From assembly GCF_005503365.1 (NCBI RefSeq), contig NZ_SCML01000058.1, forward strand, positions 1-39,422: a DNA stretch of 39,422 bases. Reading direction: 5' to 3'. Below, in pieces: positions 7,805 through 15,944 of this stretch; the stretch's first letter is position 1; each line of letters begins with the position of its first letter. Made by a program: the position numbers and the translations under genes. Origin of the DNA: Hydrogenophaga sp. 2FB. Its GTDB lineage: Bacteria > Pseudomonadota > Gammaproteobacteria > Burkholderiales > Burkholderiaceae_C. Below the pieces are notes generated by a model. That model saw nothing but the letters and a program-made list of their open reading frames with translations, had not been told where the DNA came from and did not search any database.

Positions 7805-8727
7805 TGTCTGCAAGCTCTCCATCCCTGTTGGCCGCTGCCCGCGACACGGCGGGGCACCAGCATTATCCGCAGGGCGCGTTGTACATGGTGGCCACGCCGA
7901 TCGGCAACCTGGCCGACATCGGGCTGCGCGCGCTGCAGGTGCTCGCGCTGGCCGACACCGTGGCGTGCGAAGACACCCGCCACACCGCCACCCTGCTGCA
8001 GGGCTACGGCCTGCACAAGCCGCTGCTGGCGCTGCACGAACACAACGAGGCCGAGGCCGCGCAGACCGTGGTGCAACGCTTGCAGGAGGGCCAGCGCGTG
8101 GCCTACGTGAGCGACGCTGGCACGCCCGGTGTGAGCGATCCGGGCGCGCGGCTGGTGGCCGCCGTGAACGCGGCCGGGCTGCGCAGCGTGCCGATACCGG
8201 GCGCGAGCAGCATCACCGCGCTGCTCAGCGTGACCGGCCACAGCGGTTGGGACGGGCACTTCGTGTTCGCGGGTTTTCTTTCCCCCAAGTCGGCGGAGCG
8301 CCAACGCGAGGTGCAGCAGATCGGCGGCGACGCGCGTGCCTGCGTGCTGCTCGAAGCACCGCACCGCATTGAAGCGCTGGCCAAAGACCTGGCCACGCTC
8401 GGCGCGCGGCCCGTGACCGTGGGGCGCGAGCTGACCAAGCAGTTCGAGGAGATCGCGCAGATGCCGGCGCAGGATGTGCCCGCTTGGCTGCAGGCCAGCG
8501 AGCACCGACGGCGCGGTGAGTTCGTGTTGATGGTGCACCCGCAAGCGGCCGACGTGGACGGGGCCGATGCCATCGACGCGCGCACCCTGCGCACGCTGGA
8601 TTTGTTGCTCGCGGAGTTGCCGCTGAAAACCGCCGTGCGCCTGTGCGCCGACATCACCGGCCAGCCGCGCAACGCGCTGTACGACGCGGCACTGGCGCGG
8701 CGCCAGGCCGGCGAGAGCGAAGACTAG
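7804..8727 (+). CDS. rsmI: 16S rRNA (cytidine1402-2'-O)-methyltransferase RsmI
   Basis: RsmI methylates the ribose of C1402 in the decoding centre of 16S rRNA using S-adenosylmethionine. The tetrapyrrole-methylase fold is clear: YMVATPIGNLADIGLRAL, ADTVACEDTRHTATLL, VAYVSDAGTPGVSDPGARLV, PIPGASSITALL and FAGFLSPKSAERQRE. The C terminus has the ITGQPRNALYDAAL segment. I chose the TTG at 7804 (SASSPSLLAAARD follows), with GGAA 8 bases upstream, because related proteins start close to this point. An in-frame ATG at 7744 would overlap yraN by 61 bases. The length of 307 aa is normal for Burkholderiales. Confidence 0.93.
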   Translation: MSASSPSLLAAARDTAGHQHYPQGALYMVATPIGNLADIGLRALQVLALADTVACEDTRHTATLLQGYGLHKPLLALHEHNEAEAAQTVVQRLQEGQRVAYVSDAGTPGVSDPGARLVAAVNAAGLRSVPIPGASSITALLSVTGHSGWDGHFVFAGFLSPKSAERQREVQQIGGDARACVLLEAPHRIEALAKDLATLGARPVTVGRELTKQFEEIAQMPAQDVPAWLQASEHRRRGEFVLMVHPQAADVDGADAIDARTLRTLDLLLAELPLKTAVRLCADITGQPRNALYDAALARRQAGESED

Positions 8728-8733
8728 GGCGCC

Positions 8734-9099
8734 TCAGCGCATCACGCGCGCGATCGTGTCGGGGCCGGAGCGCGGGGCACTCTCGGCGCGCTTCACATCC
8801 GGTGCGTCGGGCACCTCGGTCGCCTGCACGTCCACCACATCGCCCATGGGCCGACGGCCCATGCCCGCGCCACCGGGCCAGGCGCCCTGCGAATAACGCT
8901 GCGAGGACTCGCGAAAGCGGGTGAACAACACCGCTGGCGCCGGCTTGCGTCCGGTCAACAAGGACCAGATCGACACACCGAGCACCACCACCAGCGTGGC
9001 CGCCAGGAGGCTGAGCAGAAACACCAGGCCAGCCAGGCCCAGTGCCAGCTTGAAGACGCCACGCAACACGCGGCCGAAGAAATCGAAGAGTTCGTTCAT
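8734..9099 (-). CDS. Small membrane protein, unrecognised
   Basis: This is a protein of about 121 aa that I do not recognise. It has a short N-terminal segment MNELFDFFGRVLRGVFKLALG, then one long hydrophobic stretch (LAGLVFLLSLLAATLVVVLGVSIWSLL) that probably spans the inner membrane once or twice, and a polar, proline- and glycine-rich tail. The start at 9099 has AGGAGG 10 bases upstream, which makes translation likely. It is convergent with rsmI (6 bases between stops) and divergent from the DUF502 gene. No catalytic motif is visible. Confidence 0.7.
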   Translation of the reverse strand: MNELFDFFGRVLRGVFKLALGLAGLVFLLSLLAATLVVVLGVSIWSLLTGRKPAPAVLFTRFRESSQRYSQGAWPGGAGMGRRPMGDVVDVQATEVPDAPDVKRAESAPRSGPDTIARVMR

Positions 9100-9281
9100 G
9101 GAAGAGAGAGCCTCCTGGCCTCGTGGAGTTCCGGAACTGGCGCATGCGCCAGATGGGTTGCCCGGTCGGGGGCAAACGGCATGAAGATGGGGACATTCTC
9201 GCCGGTTGCAAGCCGAAGCGGCTGATATGCTGCCGCGTGGCTGCGGGCGCCTGGCCCGCAACAACCTGCAATGCCCCCCCC

Positions 9282-9869
9282 ATGAAACCGATTTACCAGA
9301 CCTTTTTTCGCGGCCTGATCACCTTTCTGCCGGTGGCGATCACGGTCTATGTGCTGTACCTGTTCATCCGATGGGTGGAGTCGATCGCCATGTGGGCGAT
9401 CCGACCGTTGATCGGGGACTTCTACCTGCCCGGGCTGGGCATCCTGATTGGCGCGGCCATGATCTTCGGCCTGGGTGTGCTGGTCTCCCTGCCCGTGGCG
9501 GCGCGCATGCTGTCCTGGATCGAGTTGCCGTTCAACAACCTGCCGGTGGTCAAGAGCATCTACTCCTCGCTCAAGAGCTTTGCCGACTACTTCGCCCCCC
9601 GCAAAGGCGACGAGCAACAGCAACAGGTGGTGATGCTGAAGATGCCGGACAACGAGATGACCATCGTCGGTCTGGTGACGCGGCAAAGCATGCGCGGCCT
9701 GCCACCCGGCTTGGCCGAGCTGGACCACGTGGCGGTGTATTTGCCGATGGGCTACATGATCGGCGGCTACACGGTGTTCGTGCCGCGCAGCTGGACCACG
9801 CCGATCGAGATGTCGGTGGAAGAAGCAATGCGCGCATCTCTCCTGGCCTGGATGGCGAGCAAGAAGTAG
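9282..9869 (+). CDS. DUF502 family inner-membrane protein
   Basis: This membrane protein of 195 aa has two N-terminal transmembrane segments (FFRGLITFLPVAITVYVLYLF and GLGILIGAAMIFGLGVLVSL) and a soluble C-terminal domain. The domain contains LPFNNLPVVKSIYSSLKSFADYF and a conserved ending GYMIGGYTVFVPRSWTTPIEMSVEEAMR. These are the marks of DUF502, also found in plant LIKE-COV proteins. Its function in bacteria is unknown. Alternative upstream starts would add a basic leader without membrane character. In many Burkholderiales, aspS and a FmdB-type gene follow it; here a hairpin repeat follows the stop codon instead. Confidence 0.88.
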   Translation: MKPIYQTFFRGLITFLPVAITVYVLYLFIRWVESIAMWAIRPLIGDFYLPGLGILIGAAMIFGLGVLVSLPVAARMLSWIELPFNNLPVVKSIYSSLKSFADYFAPRKGDEQQQQVVMLKMPDNEMTIVGLVTRQSMRGLPPGLAELDHVAVYLPMGYMIGGYTVFVPRSWTTPIEMSVEEAMRASLLAWMASKK

Positions 9870-9952
9870 CTCCCCCCGCGCCGCCTGCGGCGTCACCCCC
9901 CGAGGGGCAACACCTGGGACCGGCAGAGCCGGATCCTCGGTGTTTCTGGAAG
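9870..9952. repeat. Structured post-stop repeat, copy 2
   Basis: This is the second copy of the element at 5018-5105. It again begins on the base after a stop codon (DUF502 gene). Its hairpins are CGCCGCCTGCGGCG (about 9878-9891), a CCCC...GGGG pair (about 9896-9907), and a long hairpin with core CCGGCAGAGCCGG (9920-9932) and outer arms AACACC/GGTGTT. It ends in TTTCTGGAA. The outer arms differ in sequence from copy 1 but still pair, which points to selection on structure. Confidence 0.8.
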
Positions 9953-10051
9953 GGGCACGCGCTTCGGCGGCGTTTTCGGGATTCGTGCTGGCTCCCGGAA
10001 CTTGCCTTGCGTCAACGCTTCCAATCACACAGCCCTTGCCTGGAGACCCTC

Positions 10052-10675
10052 ATGTCCACCCTTGCCCGCCGCCGCCTCCTCCTCGCCAGTGCCGCCGCCG
10101 TGTCCGCGCCCGCCTGGTTGTCGCCCGCGCTGGCGCAGTCGAAAAACCTTCGGCCCACGCCGCGCCAGACCGAGGGGCCGTTCTACCCCGTCACGCTGCC
10201 GGCCGACACCGACGCCGACCTGTTGAAGAACGGCAACGCCGTCTACAGCAAAGGACAGCCGACCTGGGTCGACGGCACGGTGACCGATCTCGCGGGCGTG
10301 CCGGTGGCGGGCGCGGTGGTGGAAATCTGGCAGTGCGACGGGCAAGGCCACTACCACCACCCCGGCGACGGCGACCGCGCCGACCCGGCGTTCCAGGGTT
10401 TTGGCAAGGTCACCGTGGGACGCGATGGGCGCTACCGCTTCCGCACCTTGAAGCCCGTGCCCTACACCGGCCGAACGCCGCACATTCACGTCAAGGTGAA
10501 ACTGGACCGCGCGGAACTGCTCACCACCCAGCTCTACGTGGCGGGCGATCCGGGCAATGAGCGCGACGGCATCTGGCGGCGCATGAGCGACGCGGATCGC
10601 GCGGCCGTGACCGTGTCCTTCGCGCCGGGAAGCGATGGGTTGCGCGCCACGTTCCCGATCGTCGTTCAGGCCTGA
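10052..10675 (+). CDS. Tat-exported intradiol ring-cleavage dioxygenase (protocatechuate 3,4-dioxygenase beta-like)
   Basis: This predicted Fe(III) dioxygenase of about 207 aa would cleave a catechol-type ring between the two hydroxyls. The N terminus ARRRLLLASAAAVSAPAW is a twin-arginine type signal ending in ALAQ, so the enzyme is probably periplasmic, unlike classical PcaH. The family start TPRQTEGPFYPV is present. The iron ligands are visible as the tyrosine in GQGHYHH, the tyrosine in PVPYTGRTPHIHV, and the two histidines of the same HIH motif. The start at 10052 fits the signal peptide. There is no alpha subunit partner and no other aromatic-degradation gene nearby, so the substrate is open. 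Confidence 0.87.
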   Translation: MSTLARRRLLLASAAAVSAPAWLSPALAQSKNLRPTPRQTEGPFYPVTLPADTDADLLKNGNAVYSKGQPTWVDGTVTDLAGVPVAGAVVEIWQCDGQGHYHHPGDGDRADPAFQGFGKVTVGRDGRYRFRTLKPVPYTGRTPHIHVKVKLDRAELLTTQLYVAGDPGNERDGIWRRMSDADRAAVTVSFAPGSDGLRATFPIVVQA

Positions 10676-10692
10676 GGCCATACCCAGCGGCG

Positions 10693-10741
10693 AGGGCCTG
10701 TTCACCCAACGCATCTTGGAAAAATAGGGTGAACAGGCCCT
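10693..10741. repeat. 15-bp perfect inverted repeat before the YdjM-like gene
   Basis: AGGGCCTGTTCACCC (10693-10707) is repeated as its exact reverse complement at 10727-10741, with a 19-base loop that is A-rich. It ends 11 bases before the start codon at 10753. No T-tract follows, so it does not look like a simple terminator. It could be an operator, an attenuating hairpin in the leader, or a small dispersed palindromic element. Confidence 0.75.
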
Positions 10742-10752
10742 AAGCTCGCCGC

Positions 10753-11763
10753 ATGGATTCACTGACTCAGATTGCCCTCGGCTCGGCCGTGGGCGTGGCC
10801 GTGATGGGCCGCCGCACCGCCGTCTGGAAGGCCGCGCTGTGGGGCGCCATTGGCGGTACGCTGCCCGATCTCGACGCCTTCATCAACCACGGCAACGCCA
10901 TCCTCAACATGACGCGCCACCGCGCGGAGAGCCACGCGCTCTTCGTGCTCACGCTGGCCGCACCGGTGCTGGCCTGGATCGTCTCGCGCGTGCACGGCGA
11001 AGCGGCCCTGTTCAAGCGCTGGTGGCTGGCGCTGTGGCTGGTGCTCATCACGCATCCGCTGCTCGACACCATGACGGTGTACGGCACGCAACTGCTGCAG
11101 CCGTTCAGCGACTACCCGTTCGCCGTGGGCAGCGTCTTCGTCATCGACCCGGCCTACACCGTGCCGCTGATCGTGGGCGTGGTGGCCGCACTGTGGTTGA
11201 AGTCGGCGCGCGGCCTGGCGTGGAACACCGCGGGGCTGGTGATCAGCACGCTCTACCTGGCCTGGGGTGTGGGTGCGCAGTGGCACGTCACACAGGTGGC
11301 GCGCGCGTCGTTGCAAACCGAGGGCCTTGCGGTGGACGAGTTGCTCGTCACGCCCTCGCCGTTCAACACCGTGCTCTGGCGTCTCGTGGCGACCACGCCC
11401 ACGCAGTACCGCGAAGGTTTTTATTCGCTGCTCGACGACAGCCCGCGCATCCAATGGACGGTGCACGAACGCGGCGCGGACCTGATCGCACAACACGGCA
11501 ACGAGCCTTACCTCGCGCGCATGGCGGCCTTCTCGCATGGGTTCTACAGCGTGTCGTCCACCGACGGCCATCTGTTCGTGACCGACCTGCGCATGGGGCA
11601 GGAGCCGCACTACACCTTCCGCTTCGACCTGGGCACCAACGCGGCACGTGCCAACGGCGGGCACCGGCCGACGCTGGAGGGCTCACGCCCGAACCTGGCT
11701 ACCGCACTGCCCGGGTTGTGGCGCCGTATGTTGGGTGAACGCCCGCCTTCAGCAACGAACTAG
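10753..11763 (+). CDS. YdjM/YfhO-type membrane-bound metal-dependent hydrolase family protein (DUF457)
   Basis: This is a membrane protein of 336 aa. The N terminus MDSLTQIALGSAVGVAVMGR and GGTLPDLDAFI, then HRAESHALFVL and LITHPLLDTMTVYGTQLLQPFSDYPF, are typical of the family. The histidines and aspartates in PDLD, HR..SH and HPLLD are the proposed metal site. About four transmembrane segments lie in the first 180 residues; the rest is a soluble domain. The E. coli relative YdjM is SOS-regulated, but the reaction is unknown. Its stop codon TAG shares the palindrome CTAG (11760-11763) with the stop codon of the convergent racemase gene. A perfect inverted repeat stands just before its start. 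Confidence 0.85.
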   Translation: MDSLTQIALGSAVGVAVMGRRTAVWKAALWGAIGGTLPDLDAFINHGNAILNMTRHRAESHALFVLTLAAPVLAWIVSRVHGEAALFKRWWLALWLVLITHPLLDTMTVYGTQLLQPFSDYPFAVGSVFVIDPAYTVPLIVGVVAALWLKSARGLAWNTAGLVISTLYLAWGVGAQWHVTQVARASLQTEGLAVDELLVTPSPFNTVLWRLVATTPTQYREGFYSLLDDSPRIQWTVHERGADLIAQHGNEPYLARMAAFSHGFYSVSSTDGHLFVTDLRMGQEPHYTFRFDLGTNAARANGGHRPTLEGSRPNLATALPGLWRRMLGERPPSATN

Positions 11764-12491
11764 GGTGCGAAGCCCTCCACTAGGCCCGCGTATGTTTTGG
11801 GCATTGGGGCGGCGTAGTCACCCACCTTGCTCGTGGTCCAACCCAGCCGAACCAGCGATTCGGCCGTGGCGACCGCCGCGCGCACACCGTCGATCACCGG
11901 CACGCCCAGCTCCTGGGCCAACCGCTCGCACAGGTCGGCCATGCCCGCGCAGCCCAGCACGATAGCGCCCGTGTTGTCCTGCGCGAGGGCATCGCGGCAG
12001 CTCTGCAGTACTTTGCGGTAGGCGTCGCTGCCCGTTTCTTCCAGGTCCAGCACAGGGACGTCGCAGGCGCGGATGCCTCGGCACCTGGAGCCAATGCCGT
12101 AGCGCGTCACGAGATGCTCGGCGATGACCACGGTGCGCTGCAGTGTCGTCACCACGGAAAAGCCGGTGGCCACGAAACCGGCGAGGCGCATGGCAGCCTC
12201 TGCCACGCCAACCACAGGCGCGCGCGTGATCTCGCGCGCAGCGTCCAGCCCCGGGTCGCCGAAGCAGGCAATGACGTACGCATCCATGCCCTGCGCCTCG
12301 CCACGGCGCACTTCATCGAGCAATCCGACGCAGGCCAGAGCCTCGTCGTAATGCCCTTCGATGGACGCCGGCCCATGGCGCGGGCTCACGGCCACGATCT
12401 CCGAGCCGGGCGACGCCGCACTGAGCGCCGCCTCACCGATCTTGACCGTCATCGGCCAACTGGTATTGGGGTTGATGACCTTGATGCGCAT
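11760..12491 (-). CDS. Asp/Glu/hydantoin racemase family protein
   Basis: This is a cofactor-independent racemase of about 243 aa. It opens with MRIKVINPNTSW, the standard start of hydantoin and allantoin racemases. The two catalytic cysteines are seen in VIACFGDPGLDAAR and VLGCAGMADL, and the motif RHGPASIEGHYDEALA is shared with hydantoin racemases. The likely reaction is racemisation of a 5-substituted hydantoin, allantoin or a related carbon acid. It is the last gene of the minus-strand operon and begins one base after the YciI stop codon. Together with the amidohydrolase upstream it suggests processing of a cyclic amide. The exact substrate is unknown. Confidence 0.87.
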   Translation of the reverse strand: MRIKVINPNTSWPMTVKIGEAALSAASPGSEIVAVSPRHGPASIEGHYDEALACVGLLDEVRRGEAQGMDAYVIACFGDPGLDAAREITRAPVVGVAEAAMRLAGFVATGFSVVTTLQRTVVIAEHLVTRYGIGSRCRGIRACDVPVLDLEETGSDAYRKVLQSCRDALAQDNTGAIVLGCAGMADLCERLAQELGVPVIDGVRAAVATAESLVRLGWTTSKVGDYAAPMPKTYAGLVEGFAP

Positions 12492-12492
12492 G

Positions 12493-12777
12493 TCAGCCGA
12501 TGTGCTTGTCGTAGCGGGTGATGAAATGGCGCTCGAACACGCCGACGCGGGTGAAGGGATCGTCGTCGTGGAAAGCAACGACGGCCTCACGCGACGGTGC
12601 GTCCACCAGCATCAGCGTGCCCACATAGGTGCCGTTGTCGTCGCCCGCGCACAGCGGGCCGGCCTGCACGATGCGCACCTGGCCCTCTTTCTTGAGAAAT
12701 TCCTGGCGTTCCTCGCGGTGCTTGAGGCGCAGGTCGAAAGCGCCCGGGTTGTCGTAACAGATGCGGACATAAATCAT
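12493..12777 (-). CDS. YciI family protein
   Basis: This is a small ferredoxin-like fold protein of 94 aa. It has the family start MIYVRICYDNPGAFDLRLKHREERQEFL, where the histidine is the conserved active-site candidate, and the C-terminal DDDPFTRVGVFERHFI segment. YciI proteins are mostly uncharacterised; one relative, TftG, removes HCl from a chlorinated intermediate, and others are thought to act as muconolactone-isomerase-like enzymes. Here it lies between amidohydrolase and racemase, overlapping the former by four bases (ATGA). A small accessory step in the same pathway is likely. Confidence 0.85.
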   Translation of the reverse strand: MIYVRICYDNPGAFDLRLKHREERQEFLKKEGQVRIVQAGPLCAGDDNGTYVGTLMLVDAPSREAVVAFHDDDPFTRVGVFERHFITRYDKHIG

Positions 12778-14012
12778 GCTGGTTCCTTGGTGAAGACGAT
12801 GGGGTCTGGCGACGGTGTCGCCAGGTGCAGGCATTGGCCATTGCGCGCCACGACGGTGCCCCGCCGGACCACGAGCTCGCGCGGCGGGTGCGCGGCCACG
12901 GCGTGCGCGATGTTCTCGGCGCGCACGGTGAACAGATCGGCGTCCTTGCCCACGGCCAGGCCATGGCCATGCAGCCGCATGACCTGGGCCCCGCCATGGG
13001 TACACACCTCCAGCGCCAACGCCATGTCGGCGTCGGTGGTGAGGCGGTTGCGCAGGCCCAGAAACGTGGCGCGCTCCAGCATGTCGGCGTTGCCGTAATG
13101 CTTCCAGGTGTCCCGCACACCGTCCGAACCCGACGACACACGCACGCCGGCGGCCAGCAGCCGCTTGAGCGGTGGGGCGGACCAGCCGGCCGGCCCGGTG
13201 GTCATGACGGCAATGTCCAGGGCGGCGAGCTCGGCGATCAGCGGTTCCACCAGCTCGCTGCGCGCGCTGCCCAGGCAAAACGCGTGGCTGATGGTCACCT
13301 GACCCTGCAAGCCCAGCGCGCGCACGCGCTCAAAGACGAGGTCCAGCGTGAGCGCACCCATCTCTTCGGGCTCGTGCAGATGGATGTCGATGGGTCGGCC
13401 GTGCTTTTGCGAGAGCGCGAAGATCGCATCCAGCTGACCCTTGGGGTCCCGGTCGATCGCATACGGGTCCAGCCCACCCACCCACTCGCAACCCATGGTC
13501 AACGCCTGGTCCATCAGGGCAAGCGTGCCCGGACGGCGCATGAGGCCAGACTGCGGAAACGCCACGAGCTGGATGTCCACGAGCGCGCGGCAGCGCTCGC
13601 GCGTGGCTAGCACGCCTTCCAGGCACCACAGGCCTTGGTCGGTGTCGATGTCGACGTGGCTGAGGATATGCAACGACCCCTGCGCCACCGACAGCGCCAC
13701 CTGCCGCGCGGACTGGCGCTGCGGATCGATGTCCCAGGCGCGTCGGGCGTGGCGCTCATGGTCGATCTTGTCCATGAGGGACGGTCCCGCCGTATTGGCA
13801 TGCCAGGGCATATCCCAGAGGGACTTGTCCAGATGCGTGTGCGCCTCCACCAGCGAAGGCAGCACCAGCGCGCCGTGCACGTCTTCCACCGGCACCCCGG
13901 GCGGCGGTTGCAGGCAGGGGCCCATAGCGACCACCTTGCCCTCGCGCACCAGTATGTCGGCAGGCGCCAGCCCATGCGGCCGGCCGCCGCGGATCAACAG
14001 GTCAGAGGCCAT
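12774..14012 (-). CDS. Amidohydrolase, cytosine deaminase-like subgroup
   Basis: This metal-dependent amidohydrolase of 412 aa would hydrolyse a ring amide, amidine or exocyclic amine. The N-terminal beta sandwich (LLIRGGRPHG, LVREGKVVAMG) leads to VEAHTHLDKSLWD near residues 56-66, where HxH and the DK pair are typical of cytosine deaminases. Further metal or substrate residues are in RPIDIHLHEPEEMG, VTISHAFCLG and VSSGSDGVRDTW, which supply the other histidines and the aspartate. The subgroup also includes isoguanine deaminases and AtzC-type enzymes, so the substrate stays open. It lies downstream of a complete ABC importer and starts 4 bases after the isomerase stop codon. Confidence 0.87.
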   Translation of the reverse strand: MASDLLIRGGRPHGLAPADILVREGKVVAMGPCLQPPPGVPVEDVHGALVLPSLVEAHTHLDKSLWDMPWHANTAGPSLMDKIDHERHARRAWDIDPQRQSARQVALSVAQGSLHILSHVDIDTDQGLWCLEGVLATRERCRALVDIQLVAFPQSGLMRRPGTLALMDQALTMGCEWVGGLDPYAIDRDPKGQLDAIFALSQKHGRPIDIHLHEPEEMGALTLDLVFERVRALGLQGQVTISHAFCLGSARSELVEPLIAELAALDIAVMTTGPAGWSAPPLKRLLAAGVRVSSGSDGVRDTWKHYGNADMLERATFLGLRNRLTTDADMALALEVCTHGGAQVMRLHGHGLAVGKDADLFTVRAENIAHAVAAHPPRELVVRRGTVVARNGQCLHLATPSPDPIVFTKEPA

Positions 14013-14016
14013 GCCG

Positions 14017-15099
14017 TCAGTTCCCGCAGGGATCCAGTGGCAGCCCGTGGCGCGCGCAGATGGCGCGCACGTGGGCCGCCGTGGCCTGGATGTCCTCCAC
14101 GGTGCCCGCATAGCCGGGCCTGCGCGCGCGCCAGGCGTCAAAGGAGGGGACCTCGGCGTGGTCGATGCGGCGCGAGCCCTCTTCGGCCAGTGCCATGAAC
14201 GCGTCGAACTCTTCCTGCGACAGGTCCGGGTGCGCGGCGCGCCAGTCCGGGTCATGCACGTCGATGCGCATGTGCACCGGCTCGCGCGGCCGGTCCTCGA
14301 AGGACTGGTCGTTTTCGATGGACAGGTTGAGATCGGGCTTGACCGCTGCCACCAGCGGCAAGATGGCGTCGAAGTCCACCACGCCCGCGCCGCAAGGCCG
14401 CATCTGGTACTCGATACCCTCAGGACCCAGCGCGACCAGCGCGTCCTTGATGTGCGTCTGCCGCACATAGGGTGCCACGCGCCGCGCGGCGTACACCGGG
14501 TGCTCGCTGCGCTGCAGCACATTGGCCGTGTCCAGCACCACACCCACCACGTCCGGGCCCACAGCCTCGACCAGGCGCACGATTTCGAAGGTGCTGGCCT
14601 CCTCGTGCGTCTCCAGGTTCAGGTGCAGCCCCAGGTCGCGCGCCATGGGCGCGAGCTTGCGCAGCAAGCGTTCGCTGGCGGCCAGCTGCTCGGCCCAGGT
14701 CACGTCGGTGCGGAAACGGTCCGTGGAGAACTTGCCGACAAAGGCGGTCTTGTAGTTGGCCAGCGCCACCCAGAGCTCGCGGCAGCCGACCTCGGCGCAC
14801 GCCCGCATCATGCGTTCAAACCCCAACAGCACGTCGCCGCCGCCAGCAATACGGACCTCGGGCGTCTCCGGCAACGCATAGGGATTGACCTTGCCCAGTC
14901 CGGTTTCCACGTACATGCCCAGGCTGTCGGCCTTGGCGCGGATGTCACGCAACAGGCCCAGGTCCAGCGTGGGACTCATGTCGAGCACCGTGCGAAAGAA
15001 CAGGCCCTCCATGCCCAGCGCTCGCGCGTGGTCGAAGCTGGTGATGGGCCCGCGCCGCGCGGCTTCGGGCATCTTCTTGCCGTCGATTCCAAGTTTCAT
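14017..15099 (-). CDS. Sugar phosphate isomerase/epimerase-type TIM barrel (AP endonuclease 2 fold)
   Basis: This protein of about 360 aa has the xylose-isomerase-like TIM barrel. Visible pieces are MKLGIDGKKMPEA, GLFFRTVLDMSPTLD, LHLNLETHEEASTFEIVRLVEAVG with the metal-binding glutamate, VGVVLDTANVLQRSEHP, RQTHIKDALV and LNLSIENDQSFED, where E and D/H residues would hold a divalent metal. The family includes isomerases, epimerases and dehydratases that act on polyols, inosose or keto acids. It starts inside an ATGA overlap with the upstream ATPase gene, so it belongs to the transporter operon. The reaction is not predictable from the motifs alone. Confidence 0.85.
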   Translation of the reverse strand: MKLGIDGKKMPEAARRGPITSFDHARALGMEGLFFRTVLDMSPTLDLGLLRDIRAKADSLGMYVETGLGKVNPYALPETPEVRIAGGGDVLLGFERMMRACAEVGCRELWVALANYKTAFVGKFSTDRFRTDVTWAEQLAASERLLRKLAPMARDLGLHLNLETHEEASTFEIVRLVEAVGPDVVGVVLDTANVLQRSEHPVYAARRVAPYVRQTHIKDALVALGPEGIEYQMRPCGAGVVDFDAILPLVAAVKPDLNLSIENDQSFEDRPREPVHMRIDVHDPDWRAAHPDLSQEEFDAFMALAEEGSRRIDHAEVPSFDAWRARRPGYAGTVEDIQATAAHVRAICARHGLPLDPCGN

Positions 15100-15944
15100 G
15101 TCTGTGCTTCCATGCCGGCGCCCTGCTGCGCCAGGCTGTTCAATCGATGGAGCTTGCGGCGCGCGCGGGCGACCTGCGGATCGGGAACGGGCACCGCAGC
15201 CAGCAGCGCCTGGGTGTAGGCATGGCGGGGGTGTTCGAAGATGCTTTCGCGATCGCCCGACTCCACCATCTCGCCGTGGTGCATCACGTAGATGCGCGTG
15301 CACAGGTGGCGTACCACGGCCAGGTCGTGCGCGACGAACAGGATGGTCAGTCCCAACTCGCGCTGCATCTCCTGCAACAGGTTGATCACCTGCGCCTGCA
15401 CCGAGACGTCGAGCGCCGACACCGGCTCGTCGCACACCAACAAGCGCGGCCGCATGGCCAGCGCACGGGCAATGGCGATGCGCTGACGCTGCCCGCCCGA
15501 GAACGAGTGGGTGTGCCGACCCATGGCGTCCGGCGTGAGGCCGACCATGCGCAACGTCTGGGCAACGCGCTCGCGCCGGCGCTCCGCATGCGGCTCCAGA
15601 CCGTGCACGAGCAGGCCCTCCCCCACGAGTTCCTCCACGGTCATGCGCGGGTTGAGGCTGGCGAACGGGTCCTGGAACACGAGCTGCACCTCGCGCCGAA
15701 ACCGCTGAAGTTGCTGGCGTGTGGCCGCGGCCACGTCCAGATCGTCGTAGCGGATGCGACCGCCGTCTGGCGGCACCAGGCCCAGCGCACAGCGGATCAA
15801 CGTGGTCTTGCCCGACCCTGATTCGCCCACCAGGCCCACGGATTCGCCCGCGCCCACGCCCAGCGAGATGTCGCGCAGAGCCGCCACGCGCTGGCCACCC
15901 GGCGCCGCAAAGTATTTGCTCACGCCTTGCAATTCAAACAGCAT
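15096..15944 (-). CDS. Peptide/opine ABC transporter ATPase, DppF/OppF type
   Basis: This is a cytoplasmic ATPase of about 282 aa that energises uptake. Walker A is GESGSGKTT, the Q-loop VFQDPFASLNPRM is typical of the OppF/DppF group, the signature is FSGGQRQRIA, Walker B is LLVCDEPVSALD, and the H-loop is VAHDLAVV. It ends with the family tail ESIFEHPRHAYTQALLAAVP. It overlaps the DppD-type gene upstream by 11 bases and the isomerase gene downstream by four. The first set of substrates to consider is oligopeptides, opines and other medium-sized amide or nitrogen compounds. Confidence 0.93.
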   Translation of the reverse strand: MLFELQGVSKYFAAPGGQRVAALRDISLGVGAGESVGLVGESGSGKTTLIRCALGLVPPDGGRIRYDDLDVAAATRQQLQRFRREVQLVFQDPFASLNPRMTVEELVGEGLLVHGLEPHAERRRERVAQTLRMVGLTPDAMGRHTHSFSGGQRQRIAIARALAMRPRLLVCDEPVSALDVSVQAQVINLLQEMQRELGLTILFVAHDLAVVRHLCTRIYVMHHGEMVESGDRESIFEHPRHAYTQALLAAVPVPDPQVARARRKLHRLNSLAQQGAGMEAQT

